Below, piece by piece: positions 37,556-47,903 of a stretch of DNA of 64,000 nucleotides. The notes under the pieces are model-generated. The model was given only the letters and a program-made list of their open reading frames with translations, was not told the DNA's origin and ran no database searches. The stretch covers positions 1-64,000 of the forward strand of contig WGMF01000028.1 of assembly GCA_016125215.1 (NCBI GenBank). Direction: 5' to 3'. The stretch's first letter is position 1; each line of letters opens with the position of its first letter. The stretch is from Phycisphaera sp. GTDB lineage: Bacteria > Planctomycetota > Phycisphaerae > Phycisphaerales > Phycisphaeraceae. A program made the position numbers and the translations under genes.

Positions 37556-38463
37556 GCCGACTGCCCGACCCCGGCCGCGATGACCGAGGCCGCCAGCTTG
37601 CGGTAGTCGTCCGCCCCGTTGGAGGTGGGTGCGTAGTCGTAGATCGTCTTACCGAACGAGGGCGACTCGGCAAGCTTGATGTTGCGACGGATCGGCGGGT
37701 CGAAGACCACAGCCTGACGCCAGGGCACGTCGAGCGAGCGGCCGGCGTCGAGAAAAGCCTTGACATCCGCCACGACTTCGCTGGCCAGGATCGTCTGCGC
37801 CTCGTGCATGCACAGCACCATGCCCGTCACGCGCAGCGAAGGGTTGAAGCCCTGCCGAATGAGCTGCACGGTTTCGAGCAGCTTGCTCAACCCCTGCAGC
37901 GCGAGGAAGTGGGCCTGCATCGGGACGACGACCTCGCTTGCGGTGGTCAGGGCGTTGATGGTGAGCAGGCCCAGGCTCGGCGGGCAATCGATCAGGACGT
38001 AATCGAATTTCTTCTCACCGTCACCCGAGAGCACGCCGGCTAGCCGATCTCGCAGCACACGCTGGGCCGACCCGGTGACCATCTTCGGGGCCAATTCCGT
38101 CTCCGCGCCGGCGAGATTGACTTCAGCCGGCAGGAGCGAGAGGTTCTCGTGCCCCTCGACGGTCCTAATCAACTGTTGCGCATCCGCGTCGTCGTCGGTG
38201 AGCAGGTGGTAGACGCTCGATTCGAGTTCGTTGGGGTCAACGCCCAGGTGGATGGTGAGATGGGCCTGCGGGTCGAGGTCGACCATGAGCACGCGGCACC
38301 CCTCCCGGCCCAGGGCGGCACCGAGGTTGGCAGTGGTCGTCGTCTTGCCCACGCCGCCCTTCTGGTTGAGCAAGGCGATCACACGGCATGGCCGACCGCG
38401 GGACTCAGACCCGGTATCCACCGCGTGGGTTATGGAAGTGTGGTCAGATACCGTTTGAGTCAC
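37552..38463 (-). CDS. parA: ParA/Soj-family ATPase
   Basis: 303 residues. Deviant Walker A is LNQKGGVGKTTTTANLGAA, with signature lysine, then VLMVDLDPQAHLTIHLG and the Walker B region VLIDCPPSLGLLTINAL. These ATPases place chromosomes, plasmids or protein complexes in the cell. No parB gene or obvious parS site is nearby; the gene is coupled to murJ by a GTGA overlap, so it may be the chromosomal Soj of a dispersed system or act with the envelope gene. Start GTG 38463. Confidence 0.88.
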   Translation of the reverse strand: MTQTVSDHTSITHAVDTGSESRGRPCRVIALLNQKGGVGKTTTTANLGAALGREGCRVLMVDLDPQAHLTIHLGVDPNELESSVYHLLTDDDADAQQLIRTVEGHENLSLLPAEVNLAGAETELAPKMVTGSAQRVLRDRLAGVLSGDGEKKFDYVLIDCPPSLGLLTINALTTASEVVVPMQAHFLALQGLSKLLETVQLIRQGFNPSLRVTGMVLCMHEAQTILASEVVADVKAFLDAGRSLDVPWRQAVVFDPPIRRNIKLAESPSFGKTIYDYAPTSNGADDYRKLAASVIAAGVGQSA

Positions 38464-38529
38464 GACGTGACGCCTCCGTGCGTGGGTGCGAACATTGTAC
38501 GGTGAACATCAACCAAACCAAACCTGGAT

Positions 38530-40209
<1,680 letters not shown>

Positions 40210-40266
40210 GTGGATAAGTCTGCCACTTTTTTGTGTCATGAACCTTGGTCTGATATCATTAAGGCC

Positions 40267-40497
40267 ATGCAGCGCTCCGTAAAAATTACGATCCGAGCGG
40301 GCGAAACACACTATGTCGCGGAGTGCGCTGATATCCCGGTCGTCACTCAGGGAACAACGGTGGATGAAACCATCGCCAATATCCGCGAGGCTGTCTCACT
40401 GTTTTTTGAAGACGAAAGCCCCGCAGATTTTGGTTACATGGACGACCCCTCACTGTTGATCGTCATGGAAATCGAGCCGACCGCTCATGCCGGGTAA
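40267..40497 (+). CDS. hicB: HicB-family antitoxin
   Basis: 76 residues with the partial RNase H-like fold of HicB: ITIRAGETHYVAECADIPVV, then TVDETIANIREAVSLFFED. No C-terminal helix-turn-helix or ribbon-helix-helix domain follows, so it is a short HicB. ATG 40267 has AAGG just upstream; a longer frame from 40210 is unsupported. It overlaps hicA by 11 bases, so the pair is translated together, antitoxin first. Confidence 0.82.
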   Translation: MQRSVKITIRAGETHYVAECADIPVVTQGTTVDETIANIREAVSLFFEDESPADFGYMDDPSLLIVMEIEPTAHAG

Positions 40498-40738
40498 ACT
40501 CCGCAGACTCTCCGCTCGTGAGATTGAAGCGATATTTGCCCGCTTCGGTTTCATCCGGGTCGCAGGGGGCAAAGGCAGTCACCTGAAACTTCGTCGGGTG
40601 TTGTTAAACGGAACCCGGCAAACACTTATCATGCCCGACCACAAAGAGCTTGACCGGGGCACGCTGGCGTCAATTTATCGAAAGGCGCTGGCATATCTTC
40701 CGGATAATGATCTGCGTCCACATTTCTACACTGACTGA
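40487..40738 (+). CDS. hicA: HicA-family mRNA interferase toxin
   Basis: 83 residues. The double-stranded-RNA-binding-like HicA fold is seen in LSAREIEAIFARFGFIRVA, the catalytic His in GGKGSHLKLRR, and IMPDHKELDRGTLASIYRKA. HicA cleaves mRNA until bound by HicB. It overlaps the antitoxin gene, as expected for a toxin-antitoxin pair. The module sits directly behind atpD. Confidence 0.85.
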   Translation: MPGKLRRLSAREIEAIFARFGFIRVAGGKGSHLKLRRVLLNGTRQTLIMPDHKELDRGTLASIYRKALAYLPDNDLRPHFYTD

Positions 40739-40880
40739 CCGTGCTCCCACTGCCATCGCTCGATGATCGGATACAAGGTTTAGGGAATCTCACTCGGAGA
40801 GTTGAACTTTCAATTGCGGTGGGTTTGTCAAACGCCCCAAGTTCACCCACACCGGCACAGGGCTTGCATAAACCCGGTTC

Positions 40881-42755
40881 ATGACCCAAACCGCTTCACC
40901 GTTGCCTAAACAACAGGCAAATCAGGCCCCGTCGCGCCCGCTGGATGCTGTGCTGGCGGGCATGTACGAGCGATATCGCTACGACCACGACGGTGAGGTG
41001 GCGACCTACATCCCCGAACTGGCCAAGGCCAACCCCGACTGGTTTGGGCTGTGCCTGGCCACCACCGACGGCACCCTTTACAGCGTCGGCGACACCGAAG
41101 TCCCTTTCACGATCCAATCTATATCCAAACCCTTTGCCTACGCCATGGCCCTCGAGCACCGGGGGCACGCGGAGGTCCAGAGGCGCGTCGGCGTCGAGCC
41201 TTCGGGCGAAGCTTTTAACTCCATCAGCCTCGAGCCGGGCACCGGTCGGCCGCTCAACCCGATGATTAACGCCGGCGCGATTGCGGTGAGCTGCCTGATC
41301 TACCAGACCTACCGTGAGAACGCGCTGGACAAAGTGCTCGAATGGTTTGCGGGCTTCACCGGTCGGGTGATGACCCTCGACGAGAGCGTCTATCAATCCG
41401 AGTGCGGCACGGGCCACCGCAACCGCGCGATCGCCCACCTCTTACGCAATTTCGACATCGTCGGAGACCCCGTCGAGCCCGGCGTCGATCTTTATTTCAA
41501 ACAGTGCTCGATCCTCGTCACCGCGCAGGACCTGGCCATGATGGGCGCCACGATCGGCAACCGGGGCATCAACCCCCGCACCGGTCAGCGGGCGATCTCT
41601 GTCGGCCTAGTCGATGACATGCTCAGCCTGATGACGACCTGCGGCATGTACGACTACGCCGGCCAGTGGCTGTACGACGTGGGGCTACCCGCCAAGTCCG
41701 GGGTGGCCGGCGGGATATTGGCGATGCTGCCCGGGCGCATGGGCATCGGAACCTTCTCACCCCGTCTCGATTCGCACGGAAACTCGGTGCGAGGGATCAA
41801 GGTCTGCCGGGAGCTTTCCGAAAAATTCAGACTCCACCTCTTCAGTGCCCCGAGGCAGGCCCGGTCGGTCATCCGTCGCGTCACCACGCTCGAACACCGC
41901 CACTCGCAGCGCGTGCGTTCGCTCAGCGATACGGCCCGTATCAAATCGCTGGGACAGGCGGTGCGTGTGTTCGAGTTGCAGGGCGACATCGAGTTCGACG
42001 GGATGGAGCGTGTGCAGCGCACGGTGAGCCAGGCTGCGCATTACGCGGGGCATTTCGTGCTGGATTTTTCGCGTGTCGACTATCTCGACGAGGTAGCGAC
42101 ACAGGGGATCGTCAGCCTGATCCAGAGCCTTCTGTCAGCAGGCCGACACGTCGGCGTGACGGGCAAACCCCCCACGGACGTGCTGTCGATCAAGGCTGGA
42201 AACGACGGGGGCGCTTACGTGGTCTTTGAGGACCTCGACAGCGCGATCGAGTCGTGCGAGGAGAGCCTGCTCACGGGTCTGCCGTTGCAGCTCAATTGGA
42301 ACTTCTCGGATGCCGAACTGCAACCCGAAGAGCTGGACCTTGCCCGCAAGCTTAAGCCGGAAGAACTCGACCAGCTTCGGCCCTACCTGAGGCGGAACGA
42401 ATACGCCGCTGAAACGCGGATCATCGCACGCGGCGACGCGGCGGACATGGTCCACTTCCCTGCCAAGGGGCTTGTCGCGGTGAGAAGGGAACTCGAACCG
42501 GGCAAGTGGCAGACACTCGCACGCATCGGCCGGGGGTCGGTCTTCGGCGAGATGGCGGTGATCGACCGAGGCCAGCGCTCCAGCGACATCTGGACGGTCA
42601 CCGAGGTGACGAGTTACACCCTTTCCCTTGAAGACTACGACCGACTCAACACCGAGGCCCCCGCCCTGAAGGTCAAGGTATTGGAACACCTCGTCGGCGT
42701 ACTCACGTCGCGGCTGCGCAACGCCAACGAACAGATCGCGGCCCTGGTGGTGTAG
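40881..42755 (+). CDS. glsA: glutaminase-STAS-cyclic nucleotide-binding fusion
   Basis: 624 residues in three domains. Residues about 20-320 are a serine-dependent glutaminase of the beta-lactamase-like fold (TIQSISKPFAYAMALEHRG with SxxK; NPMINAGAIA). Residues about 345-450 are a STAS domain whose loop reads VDYLDEVATQGI and lacks the usual phosphorylated Ser. Residues about 480-620 are a cNMP-binding domain (LRRNEYAAETRIIARGDAAD, RIGRGSVFGEMAVIDRGQRS). It should convert glutamine to glutamate, possibly under nucleotide control. It is transcribed alone; ATG 40881. Confidence 0.9.
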   Translation: MTQTASPLPKQQANQAPSRPLDAVLAGMYERYRYDHDGEVATYIPELAKANPDWFGLCLATTDGTLYSVGDTEVPFTIQSISKPFAYAMALEHRGHAEVQRRVGVEPSGEAFNSISLEPGTGRPLNPMINAGAIAVSCLIYQTYRENALDKVLEWFAGFTGRVMTLDESVYQSECGTGHRNRAIAHLLRNFDIVGDPVEPGVDLYFKQCSILVTAQDLAMMGATIGNRGINPRTGQRAISVGLVDDMLSLMTTCGMYDYAGQWLYDVGLPAKSGVAGGILAMLPGRMGIGTFSPRLDSHGNSVRGIKVCRELSEKFRLHLFSAPRQARSVIRRVTTLEHRHSQRVRSLSDTARIKSLGQAVRVFELQGDIEFDGMERVQRTVSQAAHYAGHFVLDFSRVDYLDEVATQGIVSLIQSLLSAGRHVGVTGKPPTDVLSIKAGNDGGAYVVFEDLDSAIESCEESLLTGLPLQLNWNFSDAELQPEELDLARKLKPEELDQLRPYLRRNEYAAETRIIARGDAADMVHFPAKGLVAVRRELEPGKWQTLARIGRGSVFGEMAVIDRGQRSSDIWTVTEVTSYTLSLEDYDRLNTEAPALKVKVLEHLVGVLTSRLRNANEQIAALVV

Positions 42756-42792
42756 AACAATCTGTCAGTCGGCGGGCGGGAATTTGAGTCGG

Positions 42793-43155
42793 CTAAAAAG
42801 ATCGGCTTGAGGCGTGATGCCATTGTTCACGGGCGTCCCCGATCAGGCCCCGGACCTGCGCGGGCACTTGCTCACTGCCCCACCTCGATTCGAGGGCGGT
42901 GGCGTGCCGATCGATCAAGACCAGCGCTTTGTCCAGGGCTACGGGCACCTCAACGGGGTCTAGACGATCCAGTTGGCCCAATGCGAACCAGACCGCTTGC
43001 AGCGCGATCAGGTCTGCCACCGATGCACGCCAGCGGTGGCCCTCGTCATTTTCGGGCAGCGCCACCGCCGACCGCGCAAACTCGATCCAGTTCCCAAGCA
43101 GGACCGACCAGGTCAGTGCGTCGGAATCGGGTTGACCCTGAAATTCGGGTGACAT
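42793..43155 (-). CDS. hypothetical protein
   Basis: 120 residues from ATG 43155 (a start at 43209 is open but weak). Helical, with LTWSVLLGNWIEFARSAVAL, RASVADLIALQAVWFALGQL and REQWHHASSRSF. No signal peptide, membrane helix or catalytic motif. It converges with glsA and lies next to the AT-rich region that holds a small-RNA candidate. Function not recognised. Confidence 0.65.
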   Translation of the reverse strand: MSPEFQGQPDSDALTWSVLLGNWIEFARSAVALPENDEGHRWRASVADLIALQAVWFALGQLDRLDPVEVPVALDKALVLIDRHATALESRWGSEQVPAQVRGLIGDAREQWHHASSRSF

Positions 43156-43421
43156 GACTATCTGCTCCCGGGATGATGTGGCACAATGACACAGGCGGAT
43201 TGTGAGCAAAAGATTAAGACCAATGGCGACGTGCTTGAGCGATAAGTAGTTGCCCTGATTCCAGTAATCTCAACTGGACCCAAACCTGTTCCTGCGAAAT
43301 TCATCGCGAAAATCACGCTTAGATGCCTGACTCGACATTAAGTACATGATCTTACTAATTTTAGATATTTACATATTCTTGCTTTCTTAAAATTTTTTTA
43401 GCCATTTAGTCGTCAACACAC

Positions 43422-43450
43422 TTGAAAATGTGTTTCCGCAGTGTTAATAT
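43422..43450 (+). promoter_or_regulatory. sigma70-type promoter for small-RNA candidate
   Basis: TTGAAA at 43422-43427, exactly 17 bp, then TAATAT at 43445-43450, in an AT-rich patch (43330-43450). The predicted start is near 43457. Confidence 0.65.
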
Positions 43451-43456
43451 ACCCGC

Positions 43457-43540
43457 GTCGATTCGGTGATGTTCGTGCCGAGTCGCTCAACTTGCCCCCG
43501 GAAGGGCTCGGCTTGGCTTCGGCCTTGCCGGGCCTTTTTT
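43457..43540 (+). ncRNA. candidate small RNA of about 84 nt
   Basis: A short unit lies between a strong promoter (43422-43450) and a strong intrinsic terminator (43505-43540). It has no ORF with a ribosome binding site, lies in a 658-bp gap (43156-43813), and carries a CCCCCGGAAG element (43495) before the terminator stem. The sequence was not recognised as a known RNA family. The remainder of the gap, to 43813, shows only a CACGCCAAGCACGCC repeat fragment at 43793-43808. Confidence 0.55.
43505..43540 (+). terminator. intrinsic terminator of the small-RNA candidate
   Basis: GGCTCGGCTTGGC and GCCTTGCCGGGCC pair over 13 positions (two T-T mismatches, one G-T pair) around a TTCG tetraloop, followed by six T residues. 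Confidence 0.85.
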
Positions 43541-43813
43541 ATTGCGCATGCCGCGTCGAGTCCCGGATGCCCCCCGTTTGAGGGGGGTTGTTGAATCACC
43601 CGCATCACCCGGACAATCTAACACTTGGTTAGTCGAGGTCGGCCTGACTCGCGCAGGACGGGCACGGCCCGTGGGCAATCGATACCGACGGGCTTGACCC
43701 GTTGGCAAGTTGCGGTGATCCTCAAGCCTGACGCGCGTGAAAGACCGCCACGAAGCAAAAGAACTTACTCTTGAATACAAGAAAGCCTATTCACGCCAAG
43801 CACGCCAAAGCCC

Positions 43814-44716
43814 ATGACCAACTCTTTGTCTATTCACCCCTCTCCCGCCGCCATCCGTGTCCGCGGCCTCGTCAAGCGCTTCGAGGGTAAGACCGTCCTC
43901 GACGGCATCGACCTCGACATCCCCACAGGCCAGACCACCGTCATCATGGGCGGCTCGGGCTCGGGCAAGAGCACGCTCCTGCGCTGCATCATCGGGTCGT
44001 TCCCCCCCGAAGAGGGCACCATCGAGTTCCTCGGCGTCGATCTCACCCACGCCACCGAAACTCAGCGAAACGAAATCCGCAAGCAGTTCGGCGTCCTCTT
44101 CCAGAGCGGGGCGCTCTTCAACTCCATGACCCTGGCGCAGAACGTCGCGCTGCCGCTCGAAGAGCACACCAGCCTCCCCGCCGAGACAGTCGAGATCATG
44201 GTCAAGATCAAGCTCGAACTCGTCGGCCTGCGCGAACACGCGGACAAGTTCCCCTCCCAGGTCTCCGGCGGCATGAAGAAACGAGCCGGCCTCGCACGCG
44301 CCCTGGCGCTCGACCCCAAGGTGCTTTTCTACGACGAACCCTCCGCGGGCCTCGACCCCGTCACCAGTGCCGAGATCGACCAGCTCATCCTCTCGCTCAC
44401 GAAGCAGCTTGGCGTCACCAGTGTCGTCGTCACGCACGAGATGGACTCGGCCTTTACCATCGCCGACCGGATGGCCATGCTCGACAAGGGACGCATGCTC
44501 AAGGTCGACAGCCGGGACTATTTCGATACGCTCCGCAAAACCGAAGGCGAACTGCCCGAGACCCAGGCGCTCATCCGCCAGTTCCTGCGCGGCGATGCGG
44601 AGGGGCCCATCACCCAACGCAAGCAGGGGTCGAGCTACGAGGAAGACCTATTAGGCAAGATCGGCCCGAGCCTCACGCCCAGGCCCAGCGTGCAGGCGAC
44701 GCGCGTCGGCAGGTAG
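43814..44716 (+). CDS. mlaF: ABC transporter ATPase, MlaF-like
   Basis: 300 residues. Walker A is MGGSGSGKSTLLRCIIG, Q-loop LFQSGALFNSMT, signature VSGGMKKRAGLARALALDP, Walker B VLFYDEPSAGLDP and switch His VVVTHEMDS. The LFQSGALFNSMT and SGGMKKR blocks are typical of MlaF, which powers phospholipid transport between the outer and inner membrane. The C-terminal tail past 260 is longer than in E. coli. Directly followed by mlaD; no mlaE permease gene is nearby. Confidence 0.9.
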   Translation: MTNSLSIHPSPAAIRVRGLVKRFEGKTVLDGIDLDIPTGQTTVIMGGSGSGKSTLLRCIIGSFPPEEGTIEFLGVDLTHATETQRNEIRKQFGVLFQSGALFNSMTLAQNVALPLEEHTSLPAETVEIMVKIKLELVGLREHADKFPSQVSGGMKKRAGLARALALDPKVLFYDEPSAGLDPVTSAEIDQLILSLTKQLGVTSVVVTHEMDSAFTIADRMAMLDKGRMLKVDSRDYFDTLRKTEGELPETQALIRQFLRGDAEGPITQRKQGSSYEEDLLGKIGPSLTPRPSVQATRVGR

Positions 44717-44785
44717 ACCGATCACATCACGTCTCCAACCCGCACCGGTCTCGCCGAGGGCGGGGATTACGATTAAACTCACGCT

Positions 44786-46000
44786 ATGGCGGTCAACCGA
44801 GACAACGTGCGCGCGGGCCTGTTCGTGGTGGCCGGGGCCATCCTCACCCTCGTCGTGGTCTACACCCTGACTGACCTGGGGACCTGGCTCGAACGCAAAC
44901 AGAGTGTCACGGTGTACTACACCCTGGCTGACGGGCTGCAGGGATTGAAGGTCGGCTCGGACGTGACGCTGGGCGACCAGGCGGTCGGCTCCGTCACCGC
45001 CGTCACCGACGCCATCGAAAACCAGCCCGACGGATCGCAGCGCGTCAAGGGGGTCAACGTCACCTTCGAGCTGCCCGACAAATACAAGCTCTACGACAAC
45101 GCTGCCATCGAGGTCAAGGGCAAGCTCATCGGCTCCGGCGCCACGCTCAACGTCCGCAGCCTCGGCTCGGGCCAGCGCTACACGCAAGGCTCGGTCATCG
45201 CGGGCTCGGTCGCCTCCAACCCGTTGACCAAGAACTTCGTCACCGACATCGGCATCCGTGAAGAGCAGAAAGAACAGATGCGGCAGGTCATCGCAAATGT
45301 CGCATCAATCACGAAAACCGTGGACGAGCGCTTGCCGGGGATCATGGACAAGTTGGACGCGATCCTCGCCGACGCGGGGCCGGCGGTGAGCGACGCAAGG
45401 CTGACCGTCTCCAATGCCAGGGAAACACTCGCACAGCTCAAGGTGATGGTCGACGCCGCCAACGCCCACGTCAAGACGTGGTTCGAGCGCATCGACTCGA
45501 TCAGCGCCGATGCGCAGGTCGGCCTGGCCAACGCCCGCGACATCACGCAGACCCTCAAGGACAAGACGCTCGCACAAATCACCGAGGCGCTGGATAAAGC
45601 CGACGCCGCCGTCTCGAACGTGAAGCAAACCACCGACGACCTCAAGGTCTTCGTCAACGGCCAGCGCCCGATCCTCGAACGCGCTTTGGCCAACGCCCAG
45701 ATCACCACCGACCAGCTCAAACTCGCCGCGGTCGAGGTGCGACGCTCACCCTGGCGGTTGCTCTACAGCCCCAAGGACAAGGAACTGGTCACCGACGACC
45801 TCTACGACTCGGCCCGCTCCTTCGCCCTGGCCGCCGGCTCGCTCCAGGCCGCCGCAGACAGCCTCCGCGCCACCTCCACCGCCTACCCCGACGACAAACA
45901 ATCCATCTCGCAGATGCTCGACCACCTCGAAAAACTCTTCACCCGCTACAGCGAAGCGGAAGACCGCTTCTGGAAGGCGATCGAAGCATCGAAGAAGTGA
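44786..46000 (+). CDS. mlaD: MlaD/MCE-domain periplasmic lipid-binding protein
   Basis: 404 residues. A single N-terminal membrane helix (residues 10-30, GLFVVAGAILTLVVVYTLT) leads to one MCE domain (TVYYTLADGLQGLKVGSDVT), then a long helical region from about 150 to 300 with coiled-coil character (LPGIMDKLDAILADAGPAV). It should work with MlaF to carry lipids across the periplasm. E. coli MlaD is about 183 residues, so the helical extension resembles longer MCE proteins that span more of the periplasm. ATG 44786. Confidence 0.87.
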   Translation: MAVNRDNVRAGLFVVAGAILTLVVVYTLTDLGTWLERKQSVTVYYTLADGLQGLKVGSDVTLGDQAVGSVTAVTDAIENQPDGSQRVKGVNVTFELPDKYKLYDNAAIEVKGKLIGSGATLNVRSLGSGQRYTQGSVIAGSVASNPLTKNFVTDIGIREEQKEQMRQVIANVASITKTVDERLPGIMDKLDAILADAGPAVSDARLTVSNARETLAQLKVMVDAANAHVKTWFERIDSISADAQVGLANARDITQTLKDKTLAQITEALDKADAAVSNVKQTTDDLKVFVNGQRPILERALANAQITTDQLKLAAVEVRRSPWRLLYSPKDKELVTDDLYDSARSFALAAGSLQAAADSLRATSTAYPDDKQSISQMLDHLEKLFTRYSEAEDRFWKAIEASKK

Positions 46001-46010
46001 CAACAGATTG

Positions 46011-46096
46011 GACGGGATAACAGGATCGGGCGGATCAACAGGATCAAATCCAATTTGTTCTGATCCTGTCTATCCCTGAAATCCTCTTATCCCGTC
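46011..46096. repeat. mirrored GACGGGATAACAGGATC repeat
   Basis: Left arm 46011-46048 has GGATC at 8-9-bp spacing; right arm 46058-46096 is its imperfect mirror. It lies between convergent mlaD and the solute-binding gene. A second copy is at 62500-62630. Confidence 0.88.
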
Positions 46097-46115
46097 AAAT
46101 TCATGATGCCCGGAC

Positions 46116-47675
46116 TCACTCCGACGCGCGGCGGACCACCTCACGGTATTGCTCCGCGAAGAAGATCGACCAGCGGACGCGGTCGGTGGTGAGTTTGTCG
46201 GCGTCTTTGTATCGGCTGTAGCGCACACTCAGTGATTTTTCAAAAGCCGCTTCGGCCTCGACCGCTTTTTGGTGCATCGGGTGATTGTCGTTGCGCAGCG
46301 CGTCCGCGGCCGAGACCCAGCCCGGCGGCGGGGGCAGCGTCAACTCATCGGGCATGGCGTCAAACAACGCAAGAAGCTCCTCTTTCTTTCTGGGGTCCTT
46401 GGTGTTCAGGATCGCCTCCCACGCCGCGACAAGCCCGTCGTGCACGTCGATCCCCAGCGCGTGACTCACCGGCGTCACCATCGCGTAGTAATAAGGCATC
46501 CCGTCGGGGAAGGCCTTGGCGTAGTCCCACGGGTTGACCTGGTCGGTCCACTCTTTCATGTAGCGCGGCGAGTACATGTCCTGCCGCACGGGCAAACGAC
46601 GCAGCTCGAACTTGACCGGCCCGCCGTCAACACCCAGCCGCTTCTGCCAGAGGCCCTGGGCTTCGGGGGTCAGCAGCCAGAGCACGAACTCATGGGCGAT
46701 TTTTTCGTGCGGCGCGCCGAGCAAAATACTGATCGGGTCGGCGTTCACGGAGGTCATGTATTTCGGGTCGACGTAACCCACGCGCGGCTCGCCGCCCCCG
46801 GGATTGACGATCGCCCCGGACTGGTAACGCCCGTAGAAATCGATGCACATCCCCGCAGCCGCCTCGCCGGAGGATATGTCGACGGGCACCTTGGCTGAGC
46901 TGGCGGTGAAGTAGCGCGAGTTGGCAAAGACCCGGCGGAGCATTTTCCAGCCATCGGTCCAGCCCTCACGACGGAGGATCGCTTCATAAGTCGCACCGAT
47001 CGAGCCGGAGTGACCGGGGTCGGAGAGGGCGACCTGATTGAGGTAATCCGGCGAGGTCAGGTCGGACCACGTGGTCGGCTCGGGGAGCTTGAGCATGGCC
47101 AGCAGGTCGCGGTTGTAGACGATGCCGAAGCTCGACAAAGCCGCCCCGACCCATCGGAACTCGGGGTGGTAGAGCCGTGCCCCGCCGATGTCCGGCTCGG
47201 GGAACGCGGAGTAGAGCAGCGACTCGGGCATGTCGATGGGCACGGTGACACTGAGGTTGCCTTTTTCGCCCGTGACCTTGGCCAGGTCGATGCCGCGTGC
47301 CAGGACGTTGTGTTCGTATTCGCCCCCACCGAAGAAGAGGTCAAAGCCCACGCCGTGGACGGGCCTGTGGTCCTCGTGGGCACGCTTGGCCTCGGCTTCA
47401 TAGGCGGCCAGCACCATCTTGCGCAGGTCGCTGGTCCCGCCGAGCGCTCGCCAGTCGAAGGCGACCGGGCCCTGCCCCTTCGAGACGCGGTACTCATTGA
47501 ACGCACGGGCAAACTCGAAACGGATCTGCTCGTTGTGCGGCGTGATGATGACGAGCCTGTCGCCCGGAGCCGAGTCCGTGGCGTTCGAGGCGTCACTGTG
47601 GCGCATGGCCAGGGGCACCCCGACGATCAGCGCCAGGAGCAATACCACCACGATCTTGATCCACTTGTCGGACAT
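46116..47675 (-). CDS. extracellular solute-binding protein (ABC transporter type)
   Basis: 519 residues. An N-terminal hydrophobic helix (about residues 6-24) is a signal anchor or signal peptide without a lipobox Cys. The mature part resembles family 1/AfuA-type binding proteins: LVIITPHNEQIRFEFARAF, SSFGIVYNRDLLAML and HEFVLWLLTPEAQGLWQKR. Members bind iron or other small solutes in the periplasm. The C-terminal 100 residues (DELTLPPPPGWVSAADALRN onward) go beyond the normal fold. No permease or ATPase gene adjoins. ATG 47675. Confidence 0.8.
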   Translation of the reverse strand: MSDKWIKIVVVLLLALIVGVPLAMRHSDASNATDSAPGDRLVIITPHNEQIRFEFARAFNEYRVSKGQGPVAFDWRALGGTSDLRKMVLAAYEAEAKRAHEDHRPVHGVGFDLFFGGGEYEHNVLARGIDLAKVTGEKGNLSVTVPIDMPESLLYSAFPEPDIGGARLYHPEFRWVGAALSSFGIVYNRDLLAMLKLPEPTTWSDLTSPDYLNQVALSDPGHSGSIGATYEAILRREGWTDGWKMLRRVFANSRYFTASSAKVPVDISSGEAAAGMCIDFYGRYQSGAIVNPGGGEPRVGYVDPKYMTSVNADPISILLGAPHEKIAHEFVLWLLTPEAQGLWQKRLGVDGGPVKFELRRLPVRQDMYSPRYMKEWTDQVNPWDYAKAFPDGMPYYYAMVTPVSHALGIDVHDGLVAAWEAILNTKDPRKKEELLALFDAMPDELTLPPPPGWVSAADALRNDNHPMHQKAVEAEAAFEKSLSVRYSRYKDADKLTTDRVRWSIFFAEQYREVVRRASE

Positions 47676-47697
47676 GGGCGGGCTACCGGGGCGGGTT

Positions 47698-47881
47698 CAA
47701 CACAGAGTACACAGAGGACTCAGAGAAGAAATCCATTGATAATTGATGATTGATGATTGATGATCTCAGAAGTTGAACCTCCGGTCGTAAGCGACCGGGC
47801 TAAATCTCAAAAACTCCTAACTCCTAACTCCTGTCTCCTCACTCCTGTCTCTTCTCTGTGTCCTCTGTGTTCTCTGTGTTT
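47698..47881. repeat. mirrored ACACAGAG repeat with nested modules
   Basis: Outer arms 47698-47730 and 47851-47881 are ACACAGAGGACACAGAG-type and mirrored. Between them are a TGATTGATGATTGATGAT run (47743-47763), a GGTCGTAAGCGACCGGGCT module (47782-47800) and CTCCTAACTCCTAACTCC (47814-47833). It fills the 228 bp between the leftward glycerate kinase gene and solute-binding gene. Confidence 0.9.
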
Positions 47882-47903
47882 AATATCTCTTCACCTGCGC
47901 AGT

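Noticed and set aside
43560-43740. Possible tRNA gene after the small-RNA terminator
   Set aside because: No cloverleaf with a conserved T-loop or acceptor stem could be traced.
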